Source: Methanobrevibacter sp. YE315
GTDB taxonomy: Archaea; Methanobacteriota; Methanobacteria; Methanobacteriales; Methanobacteriaceae
Assembly (NCBI RefSeq): GCF_001548675.1
Contig: NZ_CP010834.1
Coordinates: 500,001-564,000 of the forward strand
Length of the DNA: 64,000 nt
Reading direction: 5' to 3'
Shown here: positions 1 to 9,431 of the stretch, piece by piece
Layout: each line of letters begins with the position of its first letter
Numbering within the stretch: the first letter of the stretch is position 1
Made by a program: the position numbers and the translations under genes
The notes under the pieces: model-generated
Seen by the model: only the letters and a program-made list of their open reading frames with translations
Databases searched by the model: none
What the model was told of the DNA's origin: nothing

Positions 1-94
1 AAGCCTTATTTCTATTAAAATAAACTATTTATGACTAATTTTGGCTTCAGCACCTGCCAATGTGCTCAACTAAAATCAAAGGGAAAATCATGTT

Positions 95-736
95 CTATTT
101 AACATCAAAACCTTTTTCTATCATGCTGTTTTTAAGAATCTCCATGGCTTTTATTGTATCCGGTCCGGAAACCCTCTTAATCATACGATTGTTTTCATTA
201 AACCTTCCGATGAAATAATCCTGCTGCTGCTTACTTACAAGGTCAAGTCGGGTATAGTTTGTAAGGCATTCCAGAAGCGCGAATACTCCTCGGTTTAAAG
301 CCTTTGCACATGGATTGTTTTTGACGATTTCTACAACATCGCTGCTTATGATATACGCTTCTCCATTTGATGTTACATGGTCTTTAATCGGATCCATTTT
401 TCTAATGTCTGTGACATCACAAATGATATATGCCTCTGCATTTTTCAATATTGCAATGTCATCATCATCCGTAAACTCTTCAATATCTAGGTTTCCGATG
501 GTTGAATTTACAAAATTTATAGGATCAAAAGTAATATTTACAACATATTTGCGTGTTTCCATAATGTTTTTCAGGGTTTTGGTACCGACAAATAATCTGC
601 ATCCAAGTTTGTCTTTGCCTTTGCATACAATTCCTATTGGCGCAGCATTTTTCACGCCATCCCTGCTCATGGTAGTGTAAATCCCTTCATATTTCTGCCC
701 TTCCTCAATTCCAATATCTGTCAAATCCATAGCCAT
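95..736 (-). CDS. DUF447 domain-containing protein
   Basis: This 213-residue protein has the N-terminal pattern of the archaeal DUF447 family: a YEGIYTTMSRDG stretch followed by an APIG motif and a GTKTL segment. Family structures are known to resemble FMN-binding split barrels, but no reaction is established. The chosen ATG sits a few bases behind a GGTGATGA Shine-Dalgarno sequence, which supports the start. No partner gene is visible: the window edge lies downstream and a 400-base gap upstream. The family call is from recognition of the N-terminal motif. Flavin binding is inferred from the family, not seen directly. Confidence 0.75.
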   Translation of the reverse strand: MAMDLTDIGIEEGQKYEGIYTTMSRDGVKNAAPIGIVCKGKDKLGCRLFVGTKTLKNIMETRKYVVNITFDPINFVNSTIGNLDIEEFTDDDDIAILKNAEAYIICDVTDIRKMDPIKDHVTSNGEAYIISSDVVEIVKNNPCAKALNRGVFALLECLTNYTRLDLVSKQQQDYFIGRFNENNRMIKRVSGPDTIKAMEILKNSMIEKGFDVK

Positions 737-1147
737 TTCATCACCGATAATAATTACATTTTCAATATTGATATCTGTTCATTAATATAATTAAACTTAT
801 TTTGCTATATTTGTTTAGTGCCATTATGGACATTATTATAATCAATACTTTAATAAGAGGGTTGTATGTACCGCAGTTAATGGTTGTATACTGTTTTTGA
901 AATATCACAGATTAGTGATTAAAGCCATTTTATCTCAGACCTCCCAATTATAATCGCGATTTAAAATAAGTTACGTATGCATTGGAATTCTTCTTAAAAG
1001 CATTTTTAATTGATTAAATGATTAAATAAAGTGCAAATAAGTACTTGTATGCGAAAATACTTATATATGTGGTGGGAGAGTATTTCGACAAACATGCGAA
1101 AAATCACCTTTGATTCATTGGTCTTTACCCGGCAAAATATGAAAAAT
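737..1147. other. Intergenic region with an orphan promoter-like site
   Basis: About 410 bases of AT-rich sequence lie between the DUF447 gene and the ABC transporter pair. The left end holds the DUF447 Shine-Dalgarno and presumably its promoter. Near 1058-1066 there is a TATA-like ACTTATATATG on the plus strand, followed by GTGGTGGGAG, yet only a 21-codon open frame (ATG at 1094) follows and both flanking genes are on the minus strand. No RNA gene or long open frame is recognisable. Confidence 0.3.
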
Positions 1148-2752
1148 CTAATCTATTGACAATGCCTTCATATCCAACATATTGGCTACATAATCATCCG
1201 GAGCCAATACAATTGCTGTTCTGCCCTCAATAATTTTTATAAGTAAATCAACTCCCATATCATTATTGTAATCAATAATCAACAGTTCAGGATTATGTAT
1301 CAACGCTCTTGCAAGACATATCAGTCTTCTTTCATGGGTGCTTAAATTATTTGAGTCATAAGATATTTTAGTCTCATACCGGTCAGGGAATTTTTCAATT
1401 AAACTGTGCAATCCAATTAATTCACAGACTCCTATTACATCTTCGGAGCTGAATTCATCCTCACAAACGATATTTTCCATAACAGTTCCATCAAACACGT
1501 AATTTTCCTCTGTTGAAACTCCAATAAGATTTTTGTTTGAATTTATATCATATTGAATTAAATCCAAATCATTCACTTTGATGCTTCCGTTTTCAGCTTC
1601 AAGAAGGCCTAAAAATATCTTAATTAAATTGTTCCTACTGTCTCCTGTAAGAGAGACATGTTCACCAGGCATGATTTTTAGATTGAAATCTTCTATCTCA
1701 CCATAGGAAATGTTTTCAAATTCGATTTCACTAATGCCGCCAACTTCCGGAAATTCTTTTTTTCTCTTTTCAGGCATATCCAAAATTTCATAGATTCTAT
1801 CCAAACATGCATATGCTGTTCTTATGCCATTCAATGTATTTCCAATTGATATTATTGGTTTTTTCATTAACTGATAGTATAAAACAAAGGTTGTGAATGT
1901 CCCCATGTCTATGATTCCGGCATATACTAAAAATCCTCCATAAATATATAGAAATAGCTGCAGATTAATTGTTATAAATGAGTTGACCGGATACATTATC
2001 TCAGTATAAAATCTGGACTTTTTATAACTGTCCTTTTGCTTGATATTATATTCCCTTAACCTTTTTCGGGAATACTCCTCACTGCTGAATGATTCAATCA
2101 TCATACGATTTTTCAGGAAATCTCCAATGAAACCCATTATATTGCCCAAGTCATTTTGATGTATTTTATAGTAGTTTCTTGTTTTTTTGTGAAATGGGTA
2201 TATCACAAGAGGATAAATCGCAACCAGTGCAAAAAGTATTCCTGATAATTTCAAATCCATATTGCTGCTCATCCAAAGGACAAATATTATTATTGTAACA
2301 TCTGAGAGGAAAAGAATTATTGTGTTGCTTATAAATATCTTGAGGTTGACAACATCATTGTTGATTCTAGCCAGTATGTTGCCATCAAATTCTGTCTCAT
2401 CAATGTCAATATAGCTTAATTTTGCATATAACTGATTTCTCAATTTCCGAATTGCCCGTTCACTTGTTTTAAACATTATTCTGTTGGCAGGTATTCTAAT
2501 CAGATGGCTTACGGCAAACAGCATCACTATAAGTATAATTTCATCGTAAGAAGTTTTCACTGGAAACTCGTTTAAATTAAACGCATACTGCATTAATGAA
2601 TTTATCAATCTTCCAACAAGTTTTGGAGCATAAACTGATAAAATAACGGATATCACCATCATAATAATGGCAGCCATTATCTGATATTTATAATCCTTAA
2701 GAAGATTAATCAGCTTGAAGGTCAGTTCCCTTGTGGAATATTTATAAACCAT
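1148..2752 (-). CDS. ABC exporter half-transporter with degenerate ATPase domain
   Basis: A 534-residue protein in the layout of an ABC exporter: about six membrane segments in residues 1-305, then a nucleotide-binding domain. The ATPase motifs are badly eroded. The P-loop position (370-377) reads GDSRNNLI with no Lys, the signature position reads LSTHE instead of LSGGQ, the residue after Walker B Asp494 is Tyr495 where the catalytic Glu should be, and the H-loop His is replaced by Pro. A start at 2752 is preferred over one 15 bases upstream because GGTGA lies five bases before it. It overlaps the end of its partner gene by 11 bases, so the two are probably translated together. Substrate unknown. 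Erosion with an intact reading frame suggests a retained structural or regulatory role; this is inference. Confidence 0.8.
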   Translation of the reverse strand: MVYKYSTRELTFKLINLLKDYKYQIMAAIIMMVISVILSVYAPKLVGRLINSLMQYAFNLNEFPVKTSYDEIILIVMLFAVSHLIRIPANRIMFKTSERAIRKLRNQLYAKLSYIDIDETEFDGNILARINNDVVNLKIFISNTIILFLSDVTIIIFVLWMSSNMDLKLSGILFALVAIYPLVIYPFHKKTRNYYKIHQNDLGNIMGFIGDFLKNRMMIESFSSEEYSRKRLREYNIKQKDSYKKSRFYTEIMYPVNSFITINLQLFLYIYGGFLVYAGIIDMGTFTTFVLYYQLMKKPIISIGNTLNGIRTAYACLDRIYEILDMPEKRKKEFPEVGGISEIEFENISYGEIEDFNLKIMPGEHVSLTGDSRNNLIKIFLGLLEAENGSIKVNDLDLIQYDINSNKNLIGVSTEENYVFDGTVMENIVCEDEFSSEDVIGVCELIGLHSLIEKFPDRYETKISYDSNNLSTHERRLICLARALIHNPELLIIDYNNDMGVDLLIKIIEGRTAIVLAPDDYVANMLDMKALSID

Positions 2753-4352
2753 TAATCTCACCGCCATTTAATTCTATGACCTTGTCAATTTGAGGATAGC
2801 TTTTAGTGTCATTATCGATGAATATTACGGTTTTGTTATCAAGTCTATTTAGGATATTTCTGATTATGATTTCCTTATCATCTGACCTGATGGCGGAAAA
2901 CGAATTGTCAAAAACATAGATTTCTCTTTCATGGGCAATGCTTCTTGCAATGGACAGTTTCTGCTTTAAGTCACTATTCAGATTTTTCCCGCTTTCATAA
3001 ACTTCAAAATCCAAATCCCTATCAAACAATGAAATCCTGCAGGCTTCAATTACATCACCTGGACTTATGCTTTCATCACCCAGCCGAATATTTTCCAGCA
3101 CGCTGTCCTTTAAAAAGTTGGGATCGTCTGGAGCATAGGAGATCAATCTTCTTAAGCTTTTAGGGGATACGGCATTATTGTCTATTAGGATTTCCCCTTC
3201 AAATTCCCGGTAAAATCCCATAAGCAAATTCATCAGGCTGCTTTTACCGCTGCCGGCAGCACCTGTAATCAATGTATGTGAACCCTTTTTGATCTCCAGG
3301 GATATGTTTGAAAGAATATGTCTTTCATCGTAAACGAGAGTTATGTCATTCAATCTAATATCTTTAAAATCACTTATTTCCTCAATTTCCTCGTTTTCGC
3401 TTTTTTCTAAAATTAAAACATCTTCAATACGGGTTGCACCAGTATATGTCATGTGAAAACTGTTTGTAAATGAAATCAATCCGTTCAGGCTTCTTATAAA
3501 GTAGCTTATAACCAATAGAATGAGGATTATGTCTATAATTTTCATGCCGGACAGCCCGTAGTTGGCGACAAAATAGGATATAATAAGGATTAATATGATA
3601 TCCATCACGACTATAATCATCAGGAAAATGTTCAGTCGGTACTGAAAACGGTAGCCTTTATTGTATGACTCATCAGTAACGCTTTTAAATCCATTTTCAC
3701 CCAATTTTTCTTTATTGTATTGCTTAAATAAGTTTGCACCGGCGATTTTATCTCTGAATCTCCTGTTGATTTTACCAAGTATTGCCTTGACCTTGAAATA
3801 ACTGTTGGCTAATCCTATTAGTTTATAAATAAAAATGCTTAAAAAAATCAGTGCGAATAATGCGAAAACTAACGATATCATGGGATTTATATCATATAAA
3901 TTGATAATTATGCTGATTGTCAAAAGCAAAACGAACAAGACTTTCTTAATGAATATCATCAGTGCCGCCTGGAATGATGAAACCCCTCTTACTGTCCGGG
4001 TCATCAAACCTGAAAAAGCGATTCTGTCAAATTCATCCATGGAATCCATACTTGTATATATGTCAAAGAGCTTTTCACGGATATCATAGCCGAAATTGGA
4101 TATGAATTCCACTGAAAGATATGAAACCATCACTGAAGATATGACCAGCAGTATTGCGGTATTAAATACGGTCAACACACCCGTTTCAAGTATATCCAGC
4201 AGTTCTATATTATATCCCTTAATAACAAACATCAGTAGGGGCAGGTCGCAGATAATCTCAATTTGACAGTACGTATAAATGAACATGAATATGACAATCA
4301 ATGTCAGTATTTTCCAATATTTTTTAAGCAAATATTTTATTAAAATTTTCAT
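2742..4352 (-). CDS. ABC exporter half-transporter, partner subunit
   Basis: The 536-residue partner of the next gene downstream. Transmembrane segments fill residues 10-300 and the nucleotide-binding domain follows. Its Walker A (GAAGSGKS, 364-371) is intact. The Q-loop Gln is Asp409, the signature reads LNSDL, Walker B ends Asp482-Asn483 with Asn in place of the catalytic Glu, and the H-loop His is Asn514. It can probably bind ATP, but hydrolysis at a composite site formed with the partner would lack both catalytic Glu and switch His. Family members export lipids, peptides or drugs; nothing here fixes the substrate. The gene is first in a two-gene operon read from the large gap upstream. 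Confidence 0.82.
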   Translation of the reverse strand: MKILIKYLLKKYWKILTLIVIFMFIYTYCQIEIICDLPLLMFVIKGYNIELLDILETGVLTVFNTAILLVISSVMVSYLSVEFISNFGYDIREKLFDIYTSMDSMDEFDRIAFSGLMTRTVRGVSSFQAALMIFIKKVLFVLLLTISIIINLYDINPMISLVFALFALIFLSIFIYKLIGLANSYFKVKAILGKINRRFRDKIAGANLFKQYNKEKLGENGFKSVTDESYNKGYRFQYRLNIFLMIIVVMDIILILIISYFVANYGLSGMKIIDIILILLVISYFIRSLNGLISFTNSFHMTYTGATRIEDVLILEKSENEEIEEISDFKDIRLNDITLVYDERHILSNISLEIKKGSHTLITGAAGSGKSSLMNLLMGFYREFEGEILIDNNAVSPKSLRRLISYAPDDPNFLKDSVLENIRLGDESISPGDVIEACRISLFDRDLDFEVYESGKNLNSDLKQKLSIARSIAHEREIYVFDNSFSAIRSDDKEIIIRNILNRLDNKTVIFIDNDTKSYPQIDKVIELNGGEINGL

Positions 4353-5142
4353 TTGAATATTTCCTGCACTATCCGTATAATAAATTTTCTCATCAGCGAA
4401 TCCTATTAATAATTTGTTATTTTATTTATATACATTTTTTTTAATATTTCCATTTCAAAAAATACTGGAATTATTCAGATATACTGGAATTAAAGAATGT
4501 GTTAACTAAAAGCAATAAATAATTTCGTATAATATAGGGGCAATAAAAATTGATAATTTTCTAAAATTGAATTATGATAAGAGTAAATTTTTGGCTTGAA
4601 ACTAAACTTCATTTTTAGAGCAGATAAATTAGTTTAGTTAATTAATATCTTTTTTATACGTTGTACATTTTTCATGATATTTTTTGTGCTGTCGTTTTAG
4701 TTTTTTTAAATTAATCCTATATGTGTGTTTCATAAATAGCAGTTAGGCAAATGTTAAAATTGATAAAATTATTGTATTATAATGTGAATTTTTTATTTAT
4801 ATTATAATATATTAAACATTGTTTAATAATTTAATTTTTCTTTCAAAAAAAACGTATATGTTACATTTATATATTTTAAATTTATAATTATTACATGTAT
4901 TGCACTCAATGGAAAATCACATGTTAATCATGGTTTCAAATGAACAAAAATTAAAAGTTTCATAAAAAATCATGGAATTATCTACTGTTGAGGAAACTTC
5001 TCTGTAATTAGAGAAAAAAATCGAAACTGTATAAAAGAATTATCGATATGGTGAAAACAAGTTTAGATTTGTAGTCCATTAAATATTCTGGTGTTTTGAG
5101 ATATGGTCCCAAAACATTTTTTTAGAAAATCGGAGTGATTAA
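4353..5142. other. Long AT-rich intergenic region, divergent promoters and leader
   Basis: This 790-base gap separates the divergent ABC exporter and UbiB-type genes. It is very AT-rich on the left. From about 4790 to 4880 there are several TATA-like stretches that could drive rightward transcription. Between 4900 and 5130 the composition is less extreme and two hairpins are visible (4998-5015 and 5092-5116), the second followed by a run of T. I see no open frame of note and no known riboswitch or RNA family, but the right half looks like a transcribed, structured leader. Confidence 0.4.
5092..5123 (+). terminator. Terminator- or attenuator-like hairpin upstream of the UbiB-type gene
   Basis: A 7-bp stem, TGTTTTG (5092-5098) with CAAAACA (5110-5116), has an 11-base loop and is followed by seven T residues. 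It resembles an intrinsic terminator, yet it lies only about 20 bases before the next gene's start, so it would end a leader RNA rather than a coding transcript. A second 6-bp hairpin (TTCTCT/AGAGAA) lies at 4998-5015. Function is inferred from structure alone. Confidence 0.35.
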
Positions 5143-6729
5143 ATGGCAAAAGAGGATAAAAAAGTTTCAAGAAAACGTTTTGATGAAATTATGGGTGTTG
5201 CAAAAAAGCATCACTTAGCAAAACTATTAAAAGACAATGAAGATGACGAAGATTTCGAAGTTTCAGATTTAAGATATGCAATGGAAGAGTTAGGTCCTGC
5301 ATTCATTAAGTTAGGTCAACTATTGGCTACCAGGCCGGATATGGTTGGTAATGAAATTGCAGATGACTTGAAAATGCTTAGGGACAATACTCCGGTAACC
5401 CCTTTTGATGAAATGAAACAGGTTATCGAAGGAGAACTTGGACAACCATTGGAAGAAATCTATTCTGAATTCAATGAAGAACCTCTCGGTTCTGCTTCAA
5501 TCGGTCAAGTTTATAAAGCAACATTAAAAGAAACCGGTATGGAAGTTGCAGTTAAAGTTCAAAAACCGGGCATTTATGATGTTATTGTGCCGGATGTAAA
5601 AATATTAAATAAATTAGCCGGAACAGTTGATAAACACGTTTCAGGTTCAAGAATGTATAACTTGCCTGCAATGGCTAAAGAATTTGAAAGATCCATCTTT
5701 AAGGAACTTAACTATATGGAAGAAGTTAAGAATATTACTAAAATCACTAATAACTTTAAAGATGTCGAATATATTAAAATCCCTGAAGTTTATCCTGAGC
5801 TCTGTAGTTCTAAAGTCATAAATATGGAACTTATTGACGGATATGAAGTAACTGATTTATATGACAATGAAATTGAAGGCATCAATAATGCAGAAATCGC
5901 TCAGTTTGGATGTCAATCATATTTAAAACAAGTATTGATTGACGGATTTTTCCATGCAGACCCACACCCAGGAAATCTATTTGTAACTCGTGATAACAGA
6001 CTTTGTTACATTGACTTCGGAATGATGGGTGTTGTAAATGATACTTTCAGATCAAACTTCGCACAATTGATATTGCTTTTGTTAGATGGAAATTCACATC
6101 ATTTAATTAATCAATTGCTTTACATGAACATTATCTCTCCAGAACAAAACACTGAAGAATTCAGAGAAGATGTCGATGACTTGTTGAATTCATACATCGG
6201 TGTAGACCTTGATCAAATGGATGGTATATTCGATGATTTGATGAATGTAATGATTAACCATAATATTGTTCTTCCAAGGGAATTTGTAATGATTGGAAGA
6301 GGAATGATTCTCATTGAGGAAGCTGGTGACAAATTGGATCCACACTTCAATCTTACTGGTGAACTTGAAGTATTCGCTAAAAAAATGATTAAATCAAAAT
6401 TCGAACCAGGAAACCTTGTGGGTGGTGGATTTAACTATATTGTAGAAATTGAACATTTATTAAAAGATTTGCCTGACAGACTCAACAGTACTCTTGATAA
6501 AGTCGAAAAAGGTGAATTGGAATTAAATATGAACCACACAGGTTTGGATGATTTGAAAAATCAGTTATCCATATCCATAATTGTAGCCGCATTGCTTGTA
6601 GGTTCATCCATTGCAATATTGGCTGATAAAGGTCCAAAAGTTTGGGATATTTCTGCAATTGGATTTATAGGATTTGTATTCAGTGCAATTCTTGGAGCTT
6701 ATTTAGTTATAACCTATATTAGAAATTAG
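5143..6729 (+). CDS. UbiB/AarF (ABC1/ADCK) family atypical kinase
   Basis: A 528-residue UbiB-family protein. Family hallmarks are the KxGQ motif (KLGQ, 56-59) that replaces part of the usual kinase substrate site, an Ala-rich nucleotide loop with GSASIGQ (116-122), the ATP-contacting Lys138 in EVAVKVQ, HADPHPGN (271-278), and DFG at 291-293. The C-terminus (about 475-525) carries two membrane segments. Homologs support ubiquinone synthesis in bacteria and mitochondria; methanogens lack ubiquinone, so a role in isoprenoid or membrane-lipid handling is more likely but unproven. GGAGTGAT precedes the ATG. A paralog lies 1 kb downstream on the opposite strand, with a secreted protein between them. 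Confidence 0.88.
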   Translation: MAKEDKKVSRKRFDEIMGVAKKHHLAKLLKDNEDDEDFEVSDLRYAMEELGPAFIKLGQLLATRPDMVGNEIADDLKMLRDNTPVTPFDEMKQVIEGELGQPLEEIYSEFNEEPLGSASIGQVYKATLKETGMEVAVKVQKPGIYDVIVPDVKILNKLAGTVDKHVSGSRMYNLPAMAKEFERSIFKELNYMEEVKNITKITNNFKDVEYIKIPEVYPELCSSKVINMELIDGYEVTDLYDNEIEGINNAEIAQFGCQSYLKQVLIDGFFHADPHPGNLFVTRDNRLCYIDFGMMGVVNDTFRSNFAQLILLLLDGNSHHLINQLLYMNIISPEQNTEEFREDVDDLLNSYIGVDLDQMDGIFDDLMNVMINHNIVLPREFVMIGRGMILIEEAGDKLDPHFNLTGELEVFAKKMIKSKFEPGNLVGGGFNYIVEIEHLLKDLPDRLNSTLDKVEKGELELNMNHTGLDDLKNQLSISIIVAALLVGSSIAILADKGPKVWDISAIGFIGFVFSAILGAYLVITYIRN

Positions 6730-6808
6730 CTCTATGATGGAGATATCAATAATTAAAGATAAATTTCATCTTATTTAAATATTTAAAAGTATAAAGGAGG
6801 CAAAAATA

Positions 6809-7636
6809 ATGGCAAATGATAAGATAAAATATGCTGTAGTATTGTTAATTATTTTATGTTTATCTATGAATGCTTTCAGTGCAACAAACTTTACTGATGA
6901 TTCAAGTGATGTCGCACTACAATCATCTGATTCAGTAGATGAAGTATCCGGTGATGCTCAAGTAGATGATAATCAGGCAGACGATACTCAAGCAGACGAT
7001 AGTCAAAATAAGGAGGAAACTAGTTCCAGTTCGGATAATTCAAGCACTGGTACTGGTACTGGCACTAGTAGCGGTAATGGAAGCACAAAACCGACTTTTA
7101 ACTTTAACGGCACAGGTACTGGAATGAACTTCTCTGGTATGAATTTCACTGGTATGAACAGAACTGGTACTAACTACTCTAATATGAGCCTAGATGACAT
7201 TCTCGACATCTTTAAGAAATTGATGGGCGGAGATAACGCAACTAATGAAACCAATGATACTGTTAATCCTGAAGTAAATGATGTTCCTGAAGTTGTAACC
7301 AGCGAGTCATATCAGTCTGTTTCTCAACCTGCGGATGTACAACTAGCTCAGCATGTTGTCAAAAGGGTTAGAGATAATAAAGTAGTGAGTGAAGGAGATA
7401 CTCTGAAACTGGAGGGTATTAACAAGCTATTTGATTCTGATTTCACAAATGGACATCTATTGGTTTATGTTGACGGTAAATTAGTATTTAATGAAATTAC
7501 CACAGGTGATTTGTCAACCCCAATATTTGGAGTTGCCGATTTCATTGGTCAACATCAAATTTCAGTTGAATTTACATCAAATGATGATCCAAATGGAAAT
7601 ACTAATAAGTATACTGAGAATGTTATTATAGAATAA
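6809..7636 (+). CDS. Secreted Asp/Thr-rich protein with a dense N-glycosylation sequon array
   Basis: A 275-residue protein with an N-terminal signal sequence (hydrophobic core about 9-19, likely cleavage near Ala25). An acidic stretch with QADD repeats follows (50-66), then a Gly-Thr run (80-90). Residues 90-127 hold many Asn-x-Ser/Thr sequons, with N107, N112, N117 and N122 exactly five residues apart and further sequons at N143, N146 and N149. The C-terminal 90 residues look like a single beta-sandwich domain. No C-terminal anchor is visible, so it is probably secreted or held by cell-wall contacts. A strong GGAGG lies upstream. It follows the UbiB-type gene by 79 bases. Biological role unknown; it resembles no enzyme I recognise. 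Confidence 0.65.
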   Translation: MANDKIKYAVVLLIILCLSMNAFSATNFTDDSSDVALQSSDSVDEVSGDAQVDDNQADDTQADDSQNKEETSSSSDNSSTGTGTGTSSGNGSTKPTFNFNGTGTGMNFSGMNFTGMNRTGTNYSNMSLDDILDIFKKLMGGDNATNETNDTVNPEVNDVPEVVTSESYQSVSQPADVQLAQHVVKRVRDNKVVSEGDTLKLEGINKLFDSDFTNGHLLVYVDGKLVFNEITTGDLSTPIFGVADFIGQHQISVEFTSNDDPNGNTNKYTENVIIE

Positions 7637-7736
7637 TATTCTTCCTTTTTTTTATTTTTTTTTACAAAAATACAGTTTCACTAATTAGCAATAGGCTATT
7701 TTAGTATCTATTTTTTTAAAATCGACTATTTGCCAT
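7637..7736 (+). terminator. T-rich termination region between convergent genes
   Basis: Directly after the secreted-protein stop codon come two runs of eight and nine T residues (about 7649-7667). Archaeal RNA polymerase can stop at such oligo-T tracts without a hairpin. The opposing UbiB-type gene ends just to the right. Evidence is composition only. Confidence 0.4.
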
Positions 7737-9398
7737 CTATTTAATGTCATCTCTTTCTATCATATATTCTATAATTAAGAAAATACCTAATACTGCACTA
7801 AAAACAAAACCAATTAATCCGATCGCGGATATTCCAAATAATTTAGGACCTGCACCACCCATAATGGCTAATGAGGATCCGATAATCAATGATGATATGA
7901 TTAGTGCTACTGATAATTGATTTGTTAACTGGCTTATTTCCTCATGCTTTAATTTTACTTCGAAATCTCCCTCTTCTAGTTTGGAGGCTGTATTTCTAAG
8001 GGTATCGGGCAGATCCTTTGCCAGGTGTTCTACTTGCAATAAATAGTTCATACCAACCTTACTTAATCTTTTTGGTTTGTATTTATTTGTGATTATTTGG
8101 CGGGATAATTCTTTCAATTCGGTGGCGGCATTGAAGTTTGGATCTAGTTTTCTACCAGTGTCTTCGATAAGTGTTATTCCACGACCTATCATTACAAATT
8201 CCTTTGGAAGAATTATGTTGTTTTTTATCATAGCATTTAACAAATCTTCTATTGCACCATCCATGTTCCTTAATTCGGCTCCATAATATAAGTTCATTAA
8301 ATCATCCACATCTGCCCTCAATTCAGGAGTGTTCTGTGATGGGCTGATGATGTCCATATAAATCAGTTGATTAATGATATTGTTTGTGTTGCCGCTTATC
8401 AATAATAAAATTAATTCCGCTAAATCCTCTTTAAAATCTTCATTTAGAATTCCCATCATTCCAACATCAATATAACATAATTTGCGGTCTTCTGTAACAA
8501 TTAAATTTCCAGGATGGGGGTCTGCATGGAAAAAACCATCAATCATTATCTGTTTGAAATAGGATTTAACACCATAACTCGCTATTTTCTTCTTGTCGAT
8601 GTTAGGATAATCTCGTTTAATTAAATCTGTTACTACCACACCTTTTATCAATTCCATTGTGATGACTTTTTCGGAGCAATAATCAAGATATACATCAGGT
8701 ATTTTTATATAACTGATGCTTCTGAAGTTGTATGAAAGATTTTGCAAGTTCATCATTTCTTCCAAATAGTTAAGTTCTTTAAAGATGGATCTTTCAAATT
8801 CGCTAATTATTGCGGGCAGGTTGTAAGTTCTAGTGGCGGATATGTATTTGTCAATTCTTTCCGCTAAAAATTTCATTATTTTGACATCGGATTCTATAAT
8901 TTCACGTGAATTTGGTTTTTGAACTTTAATTGCCACTTCTTGTCCAGTACTCTTTAATTCGGCTTTATATACTTGGCCTATTGATGCTGATCCAAGTGGT
9001 GTTTCATCAATGTTTGTGAATATCTCGTCTAGTGGTGTGCCAAGTTCTTCTTCAATCAATTCTTTCATTTCATTAAAAGGGGTTACTGGAGTATTGTCCC
9101 TTAATTTTTGAAGTTCATTAGCAATTTCTATTCCCACTAAATCTGGCCTGGTACTCAACATTTGACCTAATTTAATATATGCTGGGCCTAATTGTTCCAA
9201 TACTTTTCGTATTCTGATTGGGGCGGTTTCATCTAGAAATGTTTCATCTTTTTTAGTTCTACGGTTTCTTAGAAAAGGAAATTTTTTGAAAAAGGTATTT
9301 TCCTCAATCAAATATCCAAAATCATTATCCTTAAGAACTTTGTAGATTTCATTTATTCTTTTAATGTTTTCATTTCTACTGTTGCTAATAACTTTCAT
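7737..9398 (-). CDS. UbiB/AarF (ABC1/ADCK) family atypical kinase, second copy
   Basis: A 553-residue paralog of the gene at 5143. It keeps KLGQ (76-79), the GSASIGQ loop (136-142), the Lys in EVAIKVQ (K158), HADPHPGN (291-298) and two C-terminal membrane segments. The metal-binding DFG motif reads DVG (311-313). It has a longer basic N-terminus (RNRRTKK near 44-50). Strong similarity across the whole length suggests duplication, with divergence at both ends. Expected to be a membrane-anchored ATP-binding protein acting on isoprenoid or lipid metabolism; the substrate is unknown. Confidence 0.87.
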   Translation of the reverse strand: MKVISNSRNENIKRINEIYKVLKDNDFGYLIEENTFFKKFPFLRNRRTKKDETFLDETAPIRIRKVLEQLGPAYIKLGQMLSTRPDLVGIEIANELQKLRDNTPVTPFNEMKELIEEELGTPLDEIFTNIDETPLGSASIGQVYKAELKSTGQEVAIKVQKPNSREIIESDVKIMKFLAERIDKYISATRTYNLPAIISEFERSIFKELNYLEEMMNLQNLSYNFRSISYIKIPDVYLDYCSEKVITMELIKGVVVTDLIKRDYPNIDKKKIASYGVKSYFKQIMIDGFFHADPHPGNLIVTEDRKLCYIDVGMMGILNEDFKEDLAELILLLISGNTNNIINQLIYMDIISPSQNTPELRADVDDLMNLYYGAELRNMDGAIEDLLNAMIKNNIILPKEFVMIGRGITLIEDTGRKLDPNFNAATELKELSRQIITNKYKPKRLSKVGMNYLLQVEHLAKDLPDTLRNTASKLEEGDFEVKLKHEEISQLTNQLSVALIISSLIIGSSLAIMGGAGPKLFGISAIGLIGFVFSAVLGIFLIIEYMIERDDIK

Positions 9399-9431
9399 TA
9401 ATTAAAGATTGTAAATTGTAACATATATATT

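Noticed and set aside
1094-1159. 21-codon open frame after a TATA-like site
   Set aside because: No ribosome site and no recognisable peptide; kept only as a note on the promoter-like sequence.
2945-3163. Antisense open frames inside the ABC transporter, UbiB, MutS, U32, NRPS and other large genes
   Set aside because: Shadows of the coding strand in AT-rich DNA with no ribosome sites or domain matches.
7050-7135. Apparent tandem repeat of GGTACT-like units
   Set aside because: It encodes the Gly-Thr run of the secreted protein; not an independent repeat element.
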